DNA from: MAG-120531 sp963934855
Lineage (GTDB): Bacteria; Bacteroidota; Bacteroidia; Flavobacteriales; Flavobacteriaceae
Direction of reading: 5' to 3'
Assembly (NCBI GenBank): GCA_963934855.1
Contig: CAWWAC010000002.1
Coordinates: 62,001 to 126,000, forward strand
Length of the DNA stretch: 64,000 bases
Position 1 is the stretch's first letter, and every line of letters begins with the position of its first letter. Positions 51,633-60,291 of this stretch are shown in pieces. The position numbers were made by a program, and so were the translations under genes. The notes beneath the pieces were generated by a model. The model saw only the letters and a list, made by a program, of their open reading frames with translations, searched no databases and was not told the DNA's origin.

Positions 51633-52428
51633 ATTTAGTAAATATAGTAATGATGAGGTATGCAAATGGAGCAGCAAATATAAGACTATCTAGTCTATCT
51701 AGCATGCCCCCGTGTCCAGGTAATATGGCGCCACTATCTTTAATGCCAGCTACTCTTTTAAATTTTGATTCTAATAAGTCACCTAAGTTTCCAAATACAA
51801 TTAGCACAGTAGCTAGTAGCATCCATTGATTGACTGAGAGGGTAGTATCTGCTTGTGAAATTAAAAAAGCTGCTATGAGTCCAAAAACAAAACCGCCTAA
51901 AGCGCCTTCAATGGTTTTTTTTGGTGATACAGATAGGAAAAGTTTATGCTTTCCAAATTGTTTGCCCACTAAATAAGCAAAAGAGTCATTCACCCAAATA
52001 ATACCAAAAACACCTGCTATAAGCATTTTTGCAAATTCTGACGATGTGTAGGGGATTAGAGTTAAGAATATGCAGCCACCACCAATATAAAAGAGACCTG
52101 CAATAAAATTCTGTGTTTTAGTAAGCTTCCTTTTTTTAGTATTTAGTAAATAGTAGAGTAGTAAAATATTGACAAGTATGTTAAGGCTCAACAATAACCA
52201 AATAGTAAAGGATGTCTGAATAAGATAAATATAGAGCCACCACAGGCCTAAGTATGCAGTAAAAAGATAATAACCTCTTAACTTTGTAATTCTTTTGTAT
52301 TCATATATGCAGGCTAAACCAAAAGTCATAAATAAAAAATCAAAGGCGTCTGAATTTAGAAAAACAGCGGCTAATAAAATAAATACGTACACAGCCCCAG
52401 TGAGTAGTCTTCTTAATAATTCTCTCAT
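51622..52428 (-). CDS. cdsA: Phosphatidate cytidylyltransferase
   Basis: CdsA makes CDP-diacylglycerol for phospholipid synthesis. The 268-residue polytopic membrane protein shows about eight helices, WVNDSFAYLVGKQFGKHKL, and the signature SPKKTIEGALGGF ... GNLGDLLESKFKRVAGIKDSGAILPGHGGMLDRLDSL. It starts at the base before the LUD gene stop region and ends overlapping psd, so the psd substrate route is encoded in consecutive genes. Confidence 0.94.
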   Translation of the reverse strand: MRELLRRLLTGAVYVFILLAAVFLNSDAFDFLFMTFGLACIYEYKRITKLRGYYLFTAYLGLWWLYIYLIQTSFTIWLLLSLNILVNILLLYYLLNTKKRKLTKTQNFIAGLFYIGGGCIFLTLIPYTSSEFAKMLIAGVFGIIWVNDSFAYLVGKQFGKHKLFLSVSPKKTIEGALGGFVFGLIAAFLISQADTTLSVNQWMLLATVLIVFGNLGDLLESKFKRVAGIKDSGAILPGHGGMLDRLDSLIFAAPFAYLIITIFTKYVS

Positions 52429-53043
52429 TTAAAGGTTTTCTAAAAGAATAAGATATAGGTCTTTATTACTGCTGCCATAGGATAAGAAATCTTTTTGAGA
52501 CTCGTTTTCTTTTTTAAAATTTTTTATGGCAGTAATATTTCCAGGAATATTATGGGTATAGTTCTTTTTGATTTGTTTTAGGCCGTCTTGAATACTCTCT
52601 AGGAGTTGGCTTGTTTTAGAGAAAACGATAATAAGTTCTGGTAAATGGTGAAGCTTGTATTCTTTGAATTGTAAGTCATTCACTAGTATAGATCCGTTTT
52701 GAGCTATTAGGTGCTCACAAGAGGTAAAGAAGACCCCGTTTTCTGACACTTTTTCAGTAGTTGAATAGCCGTTTTTTTCACAAAAATCACTCATGCTTTT
52801 ATCTAGAGTGATTAAAGGTGATTGGTCCCAATTGTTTTCTTTTAGAATACGACCTAACATTACTAGTACTTCTTCGTTAGTTTCACAATAAAGAAACTTA
52901 CCTCCATTTTTTTTAAAATTTACGGTAAAGAGTTCATCTATAGGAATTTTTTCTTTAGGCACGTAAATAGACGCCTCTTCTTTTTTAGAAGCGTCATTGT
53001 GTATTATTTTTCCAAATATTTTATTAAAAAAATTCACTTTCAA
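52429..53043 (-). CDS. LUD-domain protein (LutC-like)
   Basis: A 204-residue protein with a lactate-utilisation-type domain (GGKFLYCETNEEVLVMLGRILK, GVFFTSCEHLIAQNGSILVND, LPELIIVFSKTSQLLESIQDGL). There are no Lut or Fe-S partner genes nearby; instead it lies between ftsH and cdsA, a position often kept in Bacteroidota. A lactate role is therefore doubtful. It ends at the base before the cdsA start. Confidence 0.82.
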   Translation of the reverse strand: MKVNFFNKIFGKIIHNDASKKEEASIYVPKEKIPIDELFTVNFKKNGGKFLYCETNEEVLVMLGRILKENNWDQSPLITLDKSMSDFCEKNGYSTTEKVSENGVFFTSCEHLIAQNGSILVNDLQFKEYKLHHLPELIIVFSKTSQLLESIQDGLKQIKKNYTHNIPGNITAIKNFKKENESQKDFLSYGSSNKDLYLILLENL

Positions 53044-53130
53044 TTGACATAAAGCTAGAAATAAATTAAGAATTAATTACTTTTAAAATCTAGCTTGTTT
53101 AGGTCTTTAATTTGTATTTTAAAAATTTGT

Positions 53131-55212
53131 TTATTTTTTGTTTTCAATAGGTTCTTGACTTTCGGTTATATCTAATATCGTATTGTCTTCAGGAGCGGGA
53201 GCATTTGTTTTATCTTCTTCTTCTTCTTCTTCTGCTTCTTCTGCCTTTACCTCTTCTGCTTTTGCTACTCGTGCTTTTACGGCTAAGGCCTCTTCTTCAA
53301 TGTCTTTACTAAAAGGTCTTTTTCCAAATATTTTTTCTAAGTCATCCTTAAAAATCACTTCTTTCTCTAATAGCCTTTTTGCTAGGGTGGTTAGTTTATC
53401 CTTATTTTCTTCTAAAATAGAAATGGCTCTTTGGTATTGGGTTTCTATAAGCACAGAAATTTCTTTGTCTATTTTTTGTGCCGTTTCTTCACTGTATGGC
53501 TTAGTAAAACCATATTCAGATTGCCCTGAAGAGTCATAATAGGTAATATTACCTATACTTTCATTCAGGCCATACACTGTAATCATAGCCCTGGCTTGTT
53601 TGGTGATTTTCTCTAAATCACTCAAAGCCCCAGTAGATATTTTGTTAAAAATAACTTTTTCTGCTGCACGACCTCCTAGGGTGGCACACATTTCATCTAG
53701 CATCTGTTCTGTTCTAACAATGAGCCTTTCTTCAGGCAGGTACCATGCTGCTCCAAGTGACTGTCCCCTTGGAACTATAGTTACTTTAACTAAAGGTGCT
53801 GCGTGTTCTAACATCCAACTTACAGTAGCATGTCCGGCTTCGTGGTAGGCTATTGTCTCTTTTTCTGAGAGGGTGACAATTTTATTTTTCTTTTCTAAAC
53901 CACCTACAATTCTGTCTACAGCGTCTAGAAAATCTTGTTTACTTACTGCTTTTTTATCTTTTCTGGCCGCAATTAAGGCAGCTTCATTACAAACATTAGC
54001 AATGTCAGCCCCTGAGAAACCTGGAGTTTGTTTGGCTAAAAAATCAATATCTAAAGTCTCAGATGTTTTTATAGGCTTCAAGTGCACCTCAAATATCCCT
54101 TTACGTTCTCTAATATCTGGGAGATCTACATAAATTTGTCTATCAAAACGCCCTGCTCTCATAAGTGCCTTATCTAACACGTCTGCTCTGTTGGTAGCGG
54201 CCAGTACAATTACATTAGAATTTGTTCCAAAACCGTCCATTTCTGTGAGTAGTTGGTTAAGGGTATTTTCTCTCTCGTCATTAGAGCCAGTCATATTATT
54301 TTTTCCTCTAGCCCTACCAATAGCGTCTATCTCATCTATAAATATAATGGCTGGGGACTTCTCTTTGGCTTGTTTAAATAAATCTCTCACTCTTGAGGCT
54401 CCTACTCCTACAAACATTTCCACAAAATCTGAACCAGATAAAGAAAAGAAAGGCACCTGAGCCTCACCCGCTACAGCTTTAGCTAAGAGGGTCTTTCCAG
54501 TTCCTGGAGGGCCTACTAGTAGGGCTCCTTTAGGTATTTTACCTCCTAGTGAAGTATATTTTTCCGGGTATTTTAAAAAAGAGACAATTTCTTCTACTTC
54601 TTCTTTAGCGCCTTCTAAGCCAGCTACATCTTTAAAAGTAGTTCTGGTATCTGTCTTTTCATCAAATAATTTTGCTTTAGATTTTCCAATATTGAAAATC
54701 TGACCACCTCCACCTCCACCGGCACCACCGGACATTCTTTTCATTAGGTAGATCCATATTCCTATAATAAGAATAAAGGGTAGTAAGGATAGTAGCAAAT
54801 CTCCAAACACGTTAGATTCTGTTTCATAATCTACAGTAGTATCTAATTGATATTCGCTTTTTATATTCTTAATTTCATTTTCGAAATTTTGAAGATCTCC
54901 AAAATCTAGAATATATTCAGGAGTAGCGCCACTGATGTTAAAAGACTTTTCAGCTACATCTTTGTGAATTTCTTTACTGAGCGCTTCTTTTGTTAAAAAA
55001 ACTTTTGCCTGCCTAGTATTACTGATTATAATAATTTTTTCAATGTCACCATCTCTTAAATAAGTTTGCAGTTCAGAAGTGGTAGTTTTTCTTGTACTAG
55101 ACAAACCACTACTCATGAATTGAACTCCTATTAAAAGAGCTATTACTATGCCATATATCCACCAAGCATTAAATTTTGGTTTTTTTGAAGTTGTTTTTTG
55201 TTCTTTTGCCAT
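53131..55212 (-). CDS. ftsH: ATP-dependent zinc metalloprotease FtsH
   Basis: FtsH unfolds and degrades membrane and regulatory proteins. The 693-residue protein has two membrane helices (about 17-33 and 138-157), a periplasmic segment between them, Walker A GPPGTGKT (234-241), FVEMFVGVGASRVRDLF, the SRH region ATNRADVLDKALMRAGRFDRQI, and the zinc site H457, E458, H461 in HEAGH. The last 50 residues are a long acidic/lysine tail (AEEVKAEEAEEEEEED). It follows rsfS by 6 bp. Confidence 0.97.
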   Translation of the reverse strand: MAKEQKTTSKKPKFNAWWIYGIVIALLIGVQFMSSGLSSTRKTTTSELQTYLRDGDIEKIIIISNTRQAKVFLTKEALSKEIHKDVAEKSFNISGATPEYILDFGDLQNFENEIKNIKSEYQLDTTVDYETESNVFGDLLLSLLPFILIIGIWIYLMKRMSGGAGGGGGGQIFNIGKSKAKLFDEKTDTRTTFKDVAGLEGAKEEVEEIVSFLKYPEKYTSLGGKIPKGALLVGPPGTGKTLLAKAVAGEAQVPFFSLSGSDFVEMFVGVGASRVRDLFKQAKEKSPAIIFIDEIDAIGRARGKNNMTGSNDERENTLNQLLTEMDGFGTNSNVIVLAATNRADVLDKALMRAGRFDRQIYVDLPDIRERKGIFEVHLKPIKTSETLDIDFLAKQTPGFSGADIANVCNEAALIAARKDKKAVSKQDFLDAVDRIVGGLEKKNKIVTLSEKETIAYHEAGHATVSWMLEHAAPLVKVTIVPRGQSLGAAWYLPEERLIVRTEQMLDEMCATLGGRAAEKVIFNKISTGALSDLEKITKQARAMITVYGLNESIGNITYYDSSGQSEYGFTKPYSEETAQKIDKEISVLIETQYQRAISILEENKDKLTTLAKRLLEKEVIFKDDLEKIFGKRPFSKDIEEEALAVKARVAKAEEVKAEEAEEEEEEDKTNAPAPEDNTILDITESQEPIENKK

Positions 55213-55218
55213 TTTTAT

Positions 55219-55596
55219 TTATAAGTTTGAAGGGGAAGAAATACTGGTTACTTTGGCATCACCCCAAAGGCTCTCAAGGTCATAATACGCTCTAATGTGT
55301 TTTTGAAAAACATGTACTACTACGTTTACATAGTCTAGTAACACCCATTCACCATTTTCAGATCCCTCTACATGCCAAGGCTTGTCATGTATGGCTTTAC
55401 TTACTAGTTTTTGAACAGAGCCTACTATAGCATTTACATGAGTATTTGATGTTCCATTACAAATAATGAAGTAATCGCAGGCTGTATTTTCTATTTCTCT
55501 CAGATCCAATAATTGAATATCTAATCCTTTTACTTCTTCTACGCCACTCAGTATAAGCGAAATGAGTGTATCAACGCCCTTATTTTTATCTAACAT
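55219..55596 (-). CDS. rsfS: Ribosomal silencing factor RsfS
   Basis: RsfS blocks joining of ribosomal subunits by binding L14 in starvation. The 125-residue protein shows LISLILSGVEEVKGLDIQLLDLREIENTACDYFIICNGTSNTHVNAIVGSV, and DKPWHVEGSENGEWVLLDYVNVVVHVF, the typical final motif. It is the first gene of the ftsH-LUD-cdsA-psd-ACBP operon. Confidence 0.95.
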   Translation of the reverse strand: MLDKNKGVDTLISLILSGVEEVKGLDIQLLDLREIENTACDYFIICNGTSNTHVNAIVGSVQKLVSKAIHDKPWHVEGSENGEWVLLDYVNVVVHVFQKHIRAYYDLESLWGDAKVTSISSPSNL

Positions 55597-55616
55597 TCAA
55601 AAAAATTAAATTTTTA

Positions 55617-55635
55617 CAAAGTTATCATATTTTTG
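55617..55635. promoter_or_regulatory. Back-to-back -7 elements of rsfS and birA
   Basis: TAACTTTG on the minus strand (55617-55624) faces rsfS, and TATTTTTG on the plus strand (55628-55635) faces birA, only 3 bp apart. If both are used, each promoter's -33 region runs across the other's -7 region. No TTG is clear for either. Confidence 0.35.
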
Positions 55636-55710
55636 CGTTCTTAGCTACTGTTTTTAACATAAGATTAATCGCAATTCTATCAGGTTTTAAATGACTATAA
55701 CCCCACTAAA

Positions 55711-56436
55711 ATGAAGCTTATTTACTTAGATAAAATTCACTCTACAAATGACTACTTAAAATCGTTGGCTTTAAAACAAAAATTAGACGATTTTACTGTA
55801 GTCAAAGCAAATTTTCAAGAGGCTGGAAAAGGCCAAAGAGGAAATAAATGGCTATCAGAACCCGGTGAGAATTTAACTATGAGTTTGTATAAGGAGTTTG
55901 CATACTTGCCTATTATTGACCAATTTAAAATTTCAATGCAGACCGCTATCGCACTTTATAAAGCTTTAGCTACTCTTACTGACCAGGTAGCAATTAAATG
56001 GCCCAATGACCTACTTTTAGGCGGTAAAAAGGTTGGGGGTATCCTTATTGAAACTTCTGTAAAGGGGTCCTGTATAAGCTGGGGTATTATAGGGATAGGG
56101 ATAAATATAAATCAAACTAATTTTAAAGGTTTACCCAATGCCACTTCTATATTACTTCACACTACTAATAAAGAAAGCCCAGAGTATTTTTTTAATATAT
56201 TAATACCTATATTAGAAAAACATCTTGAAAATGTAGTTTTACTACCTTTTAAAGCCCTTAAAAAGGAATATGAATCTTTGTTATTCGGATATTTAAAGCC
56301 TCTCAAATTTGAAGTAAAAGGGGTTGTTTTTACTGGTATTATTCAAGGCGTAACATCCTTAGGTGCATTAATCGTTAGAAATGAAGCAGGAACTCTAAAG
56401 GAGTTTATGTTAAAAGAAATTAAGATGGTTTTTTAA
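55711..56436 (+). CDS. birA: Biotin--[acetyl-CoA carboxylase] ligase
   Basis: This ligase attaches biotin to carboxylases, and the biotin-dependent pyruvate carboxylase begins at 62495 in this window. The 241-residue protein is the short form without the DNA-binding repressor domain. It has KIHSTNDYLKSL, the biotin loop QEAGKGQRGNKW, IKWPNDLLLGGKKVGGILIE, and IGIGINI. It ends overlapping the SRPBCC gene by 4 bp. Confidence 0.93.
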   Translation: MKLIYLDKIHSTNDYLKSLALKQKLDDFTVVKANFQEAGKGQRGNKWLSEPGENLTMSLYKEFAYLPIIDQFKISMQTAIALYKALATLTDQVAIKWPNDLLLGGKKVGGILIETSVKGSCISWGIIGIGININQTNFKGLPNATSILLHTTNKESPEYFFNILIPILEKHLENVVLLPFKALKKEYESLLFGYLKPLKFEVKGVVFTGIIQGVTSLGALIVRNEAGTLKEFMLKEIKMVF

Positions 56437-56831
56437 AAAGCCACCTTTTGTAAGTTTTCGGAAAGGGCATTTATAAAGTTAGTGATAGGTGTTTTAATCA
56501 TCATTTCCATCATGGTGTTGAAGCTACCTTCAAAAACAAGCTGGACCTCAGTCATATTCATGTCAATTTTTTTTATATCGCCTCTAAGAGTGAATGGCAA
56601 TTTATCACTAGCTGCACCAAGTAGTACGAATTCATGAGCTCTTGAATCATTTTTTTGAAGGACTATTTCTGGCATTCCTTTAAGGGCAAACAGAAATCTC
56701 TCCTCGCTAAGCACTTCAAATTTAGAGATGTTCTCGGGCATTAAATGCTCAAAGTTTGAAATTTTATTTAAAAATTCAAATACTTTTTCACAGCTAGTAT
56801 TTAGGGTAATTGGGGTTGTTTCAACAGTCAT
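56433..56831 (-). CDS. SRPBCC family (START-like) protein
   Basis: A 132-residue protein with the polyketide cyclase/START-like fold: NTSCEKVFEFLNKISNFEHLMPENISKFEVLSEERFLFALKG and the final long helix TPITNFINALSENLQKV. Likely binds a small hydrophobic ligand; no enzyme function is evident. It lies 18 bp downstream of pyrE and convergent with birA. Confidence 0.78.
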   Translation of the reverse strand: MTVETTPITLNTSCEKVFEFLNKISNFEHLMPENISKFEVLSEERFLFALKGMPEIVLQKNDSRAHEFVLLGAASDKLPFTLRGDIKKIDMNMTEVQLVFEGSFNTMMEMMIKTPITNFINALSENLQKVAF

Positions 56832-56849
56832 TTTGTGTTAACTAAAATA

Positions 56850-57500
56850 TTAATTAATTTTTTGTCTCCATTCAGATGGATTGGAACGCCACTTTGTGAG
56901 AGTTTCTAATTGATCTGCGGCCATATTTCCAGAATCTATGGCTTGATTAATGAGGTGGTGATAATCACTTAGGGTGTGTAAAGTAGTATTTTGGGCTTTA
57001 AAATTTTCTAAAGCAGTATCAAATCCGTAGTTGAAAATAGCTAGCATACCTAAAACCTGAGCTCCATTTTCCTCTAAGGCTTCTAATGCTTTAAGGCTAC
57101 TTTTTCCAGTAGAGATTAAATCTTCAATGATTACCACTTTAGAATAGGCTTCTAAATGACCCTCAATTTTGTTTTGTCTTCCGTGAGCTTTTGCTTCTGG
57201 CCTTACATATACAAAAGGCAGGTCTAAAATCTCTGCAACTAAAAGCCCCATTCCTATGGCTCCAGTCGCCACACCAGCTATAGCATCTGGTTTTCCGTAG
57301 AGTTCAGTCAGCTGTGCAGCCATTTGTATGCTTACATATTTCCTTGCGTGTGTGTAGGATAGTATAATTCTATTGTCACAATAGATAGGTGACTTCCATC
57401 CAGAGGCCCATAAAAAAGGATTTTCTGGTCTCAACTTAATTGCATTAATTTGTAATAATAGTGCTGCTGTCTTTTTTGCAATTTCGCTATCTAAAATCAT
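56850..57500 (-). CDS. pyrE: Orotate phosphoribosyltransferase
   Basis: PyrE makes orotidine monophosphate from orotate and PRPP. The 216-residue protein has WASGWKSPIYCDNRIILSY, the catalytic lysine region RPEAKAHGRQNKIEGH, and the PRPP loop VVIIEDLISTGKSS. The start codon lies only 7 bp from the divergent NUDIX start, and a TACATTTG element on the minus strand lies across that start, implying a leaderless or nearly leaderless transcript. Confidence 0.95.
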   Translation of the reverse strand: MILDSEIAKKTAALLLQINAIKLRPENPFLWASGWKSPIYCDNRIILSYTHARKYVSIQMAAQLTELYGKPDAIAGVATGAIGMGLLVAEILDLPFVYVRPEAKAHGRQNKIEGHLEAYSKVVIIEDLISTGKSSLKALEALEENGAQVLGMLAIFNYGFDTALENFKAQNTTLHTLSDYHHLINQAIDSGNMAADQLETLTKWRSNPSEWRQKIN

Positions 57501-57504
57501 AATA

Positions 57505-57512
57505 CAAATGTA
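57505..57512 (-). promoter_or_regulatory. -7 element of pyrE over the NUDIX start codon
   Basis: Minus-strand TACATTTG spans the NUDIX ATG and ends 4 bp from the pyrE ATG. If used, transcription would start at or very near the pyrE start codon. No -33 TTG is evident. Confidence 0.35.
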
Positions 57513-58092
57513 TAAAGTTTTTGTGAATGAATCTCCTATGATTCTGACAAATAAACTGGCAGAAACAGAGGATCATAAATATTTTCCTTTAAACGAAAGT
57601 GCCATTCAAGAAGCCATTGCAGCGCTCTCCAAGAAGAAATTGGATAAAGTGTATATCTACCATCCCAACCATGAGGAAATTTTAAATAAATTTTCAAAAA
57701 CCATTCCAATTGTAGTGGCTGCAGGGGGTGTTGTTACTAATAAAGAAGGGAAAGTGCTTTTTATATACAGAAACGAAAAATGGGACCTTCCAAAAGGTAA
57801 AATAGATAAGGGAGAGACTATTGAGGCGGCAGCTCTTAGAGAAGTCATGGAAGAGACAGGAGTTAAAGGCTTAGAAATTGAAAACTTTTTAAGGGTCACC
57901 TATCACATATTTAAACGCAATGGTAAAAATAAGCTTAAAGAAGTGCATTGGTTTGCTATGAAGACAGATTATGATGGGCCTTTATTGGGACAGTTAGAAG
58001 AGGGAATTGAAAAGGTGCGTTGGAAAGGGCCAGAAAAAATTAAAAAAGCACTTCAAAATTCTTACACCAATATTAAAATACTATTTGAGTAG
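57508..58092 (+). CDS. NUDIX hydrolase
   Basis: A 194-residue protein. Residues 1-70 are a family-specific extension; the NUDIX box GKIDKGETIEAAALREVMEETGV (G-x5-E-x7-REVxEETG) is complete at about 95-117, after AAGGVVTNKEGKVLFIYRNEKWDLPKG. It would hydrolyse a nucleoside diphosphate-linked compound, unspecified. Divergent from pyrE with a 7 bp gap. Confidence 0.88.
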   Translation: MYKVFVNESPMILTNKLAETEDHKYFPLNESAIQEAIAALSKKKLDKVYIYHPNHEEILNKFSKTIPIVVAAGGVVTNKEGKVLFIYRNEKWDLPKGKIDKGETIEAAALREVMEETGVKGLEIENFLRVTYHIFKRNGKNKLKEVHWFAMKTDYDGPLLGQLEEGIEKVRWKGPEKIKKALQNSYTNIKILFE

Positions 58093-58123
58093 TTTATTGA
58101 ACCACTATATATTTAAATAATTT

Positions 58124-58600
58124 TTAAGTTTTATTCTTTATGTATTTCATAATAGCTAAAGGTACTAAACCAGAAGAGTCTCCTTTGTGTTTAATAACAT
58201 CTCTTACAATGGAGGAGCTTATATAGGATTTACCTGAAGAGGTAAGTAAAAATACGGTCTCAATTTCAGATAGTTTTCTATTGGTATGGGCAATAGCTTT
58301 TTCAAATTCAAAATCTGCGGGATTTCTAAGGCCCCTAAGAATAAAATGAGCCCCAATTTCTTTGCAAAAGTCTACCGTTAAGCCACTATAAGTTTGTACT
58401 TTAATTTTTTTCTCATCTTTAAATGTCTCACTAATAATAGCAAGTCTTTCTTCCAAAGAAAACATATACTGTTTCTCTGAATTAACCCCAATAGATATAA
58501 TGAGCTCATCAAAAAGGGTAATACCCCTTTGTATAACATCTACATGACCTAAGGTAAGGGGGTCAAAGGAACCTGGGAAAATAGCTATTTTTTTATTCAT
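58124..58600 (-). CDS. coaD: Phosphopantetheine adenylyltransferase
   Basis: CoaD makes dephospho-CoA, the fourth step of CoA synthesis. The 158-residue protein has the nucleotidyltransferase start FPGSFDPLTLGHVDVI, YSGLTVDFC, LRGLRNPADFEFE, and SSSIVRDV near the end. It lies 30 bp downstream of the ddl start-to-stop run and shares its direction. Confidence 0.96.
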   Translation of the reverse strand: MNKKIAIFPGSFDPLTLGHVDVIQRGITLFDELIISIGVNSEKQYMFSLEERLAIISETFKDEKKIKVQTYSGLTVDFCKEIGAHFILRGLRNPADFEFEKAIAHTNRKLSEIETVFLLTSSGKSYISSSIVRDVIKHKGDSSGLVPLAIMKYIKNKT

Positions 58601-58630
58601 ACTTCAAAAATAATCAATTTAAGATGAAAC

Positions 58631-59602
58631 TTATAAAATGGCATCTAACGCGCTTTCAAAGAGTTGCTCAAGAGAAATTCCTGCAGCCTTGGCTTGTTGA
58701 GGCAAAATACTATGGATGGTCATCCCTGGCGTGGTGTTTACTTCTAACAGATGTGGAATTCCATTTACAATAATAAATTCAGTCCTTGTAAATCCTTTGA
58801 GCTTTAATACGCCATAAATAAAACTGGCATAAGCGCTAATTTGTTTAGCCACTTTTTCAGGGAGGACAGCAGGAGTTATTTCTTTAGATTTTCCCTCATA
58901 TTTTGCTTCGTAGTCAAAAAAATCATTTTCAGAAATAATCTCAGTAATAGGTAAAACGGTGATAGCCCCTTTAAAGGTAATGACTCCTACAGACACTTCC
59001 CGTCCTTCTAGCGCCGCTTCGATAATAATTTCAGAATCTTCCTTAAAGGAATTAGCTATTGCTAAGGCTAGTTGGTTTTCTTCATATACCTTACTAATTC
59101 CATAACTGCTTCCGGACCTATTTGCTTTTACAAAACACGGCAATCCAACTTTTTCTAAAATACTTTTAGAATTTATTTCATTTCCTTCATTTAAATAATA
59201 GGAAGCAGACATAGGAATGTCATACGCCTTTAAAACACTTAAAAGATCTCTTTTATTATAGGTAAGCGCTGATTGATAATAATCACATGAAGTTTGTGGA
59301 ATTCCTATTATTTCTAAATATGCTTGAATTCTTCCATCTTCACCCGGACTCCCATGAATGGCGTTAAAAACGGCATCAAAGCAAACTTTTTTATGAGGGA
59401 GTTCTAGAGAGAAATCTCCTTTTTGAATGGGGTAAACTTCTCCATTTTTTGTGGTATATGTCCATCTATTTTTGGTAATTACAACGGGGTACACTTCATA
59501 CTTTTCTCCACTTAAATGAGCCACTACTACACCACCACTCTTCAGTGAAATTTCAAACTCACTGGTGTAACCACCCATAATAACTGCTATATTTTTTTTC
59601 AT
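58631..59602 (-). CDS. ddl: D-alanine--D-alanine ligase
   Basis: Ddl joins two D-alanines for peptidoglycan. An ATP-grasp fold is clear: IAVIMGGYTSEFEISLKSG, NAIHGSPGEDGRIQAYLE, VKANRSGSSYGISKV, EGREVSVGVI, and LLEVNTTPGMTIHSI. An upstream ATG at 59695 adds 31 residues that do not match the family; MKKNIAVIMGG at 59602 is the normal start, giving 323 residues. It is followed after 30 bp by coaD. Confidence 0.95.
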   Translation of the reverse strand: MKKNIAVIMGGYTSEFEISLKSGGVVVAHLSGEKYEVYPVVITKNRWTYTTKNGEVYPIQKGDFSLELPHKKVCFDAVFNAIHGSPGEDGRIQAYLEIIGIPQTSCDYYQSALTYNKRDLLSVLKAYDIPMSASYYLNEGNEINSKSILEKVGLPCFVKANRSGSSYGISKVYEENQLALAIANSFKEDSEIIIEAALEGREVSVGVITFKGAITVLPITEIISENDFFDYEAKYEGKSKEITPAVLPEKVAKQISAYASFIYGVLKLKGFTRTEFIIVNGIPHLLEVNTTPGMTIHSILPQQAKAAGISLEQLFESALDAIL

Positions 59603-59641
59603 AATTTTAACTAATAGCTTTTCAAATAAATAATAGTGCTG

Positions 59642-59676
59642 TTGGAATAAGGAACACAAAGGATTTCCTATATTTG
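59642..59676 (+). promoter_or_regulatory. Probable promoter of the PASTA-rluD pair
   Basis: TTG, 24 bp, then TATATTTG, ending 18 bp before the PASTA gene ATG. The spacing is one base above the usual 17-23, so support is moderate. Confidence 0.4.
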
Positions 59677-59694
59677 CACCAATCGCTAAGCGCA

Positions 59695-60288
59695 ATGAAA
59701 AATAGCATACTTTTTTTAAAAAGCAAGATTTTTTTTAAACAAATCCTTTGGGCCATGATTACGCTTTTAATACTCGTTATTATTTGCATGCAGTGGTTGT
59801 CTGGAAACACAAATCACGGAGATTACATTGTGGTGCCAGATTTAGCTAAAAAAGATCTCATTGAGGTAGCTAACTTATTACAAGACAAATCATTGAGATT
59901 TCAGGTTATAGATTCTGCTAATTATAGAGGAGATTTCCCTAGGAACTCTGTGATTAGTCAAAAGCCTGCTGCTGGAAGCCAAGTAAAAGCAAACAAAAAA
60001 ATATATCTACAGTTAAATGCCTCTGGCTATTCAAATATTAGCCTTCCACAACTCATTCAGGTGACCCAAAGAAATGCTACCTCTAAGCTGCAAGCCGTAG
60101 GTTTAAAAGTAGCTAAAATTACTTACATAGATGCTTTAGGTAAAGACATGGTCTACGGAGTTAAGTATAGAGATAAATGGATTAATGCAGGTTATAAATT
60201 ACCTAAAATGTCTGAAATAGAACTTATTTGTGGGAATGGGACAAGGCCAAATTTAGACTCTACAAACGTAATAATAGAGTTTCCTTAA
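59695..60288 (+). CDS. PASTA-domain membrane protein
   Basis: A 197-residue protein with one N-terminal membrane helix (about 17-36) and two PASTA-like domains in the exported part (YIVVPDLAKKDLIEVANLLQDKSL, NISLPQLIQVTQRNATSKLQAVGLKV). PASTA units in penicillin-binding proteins and kinases bind cell-wall fragments; here there is no enzyme domain. A TTG-started reading from 59674 adds seven residues and is less likely. Next to ddl and followed 3 bp later by rluD. Confidence 0.85.
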   Translation: MKNSILFLKSKIFFKQILWAMITLLILVIICMQWLSGNTNHGDYIVVPDLAKKDLIEVANLLQDKSLRFQVIDSANYRGDFPRNSVISQKPAAGSQVKANKKIYLQLNASGYSNISLPQLIQVTQRNATSKLQAVGLKVAKITYIDALGKDMVYGVKYRDKWINAGYKLPKMSEIELICGNGTRPNLDSTNVIIEFP

Positions 60289-60291
60289 CAC

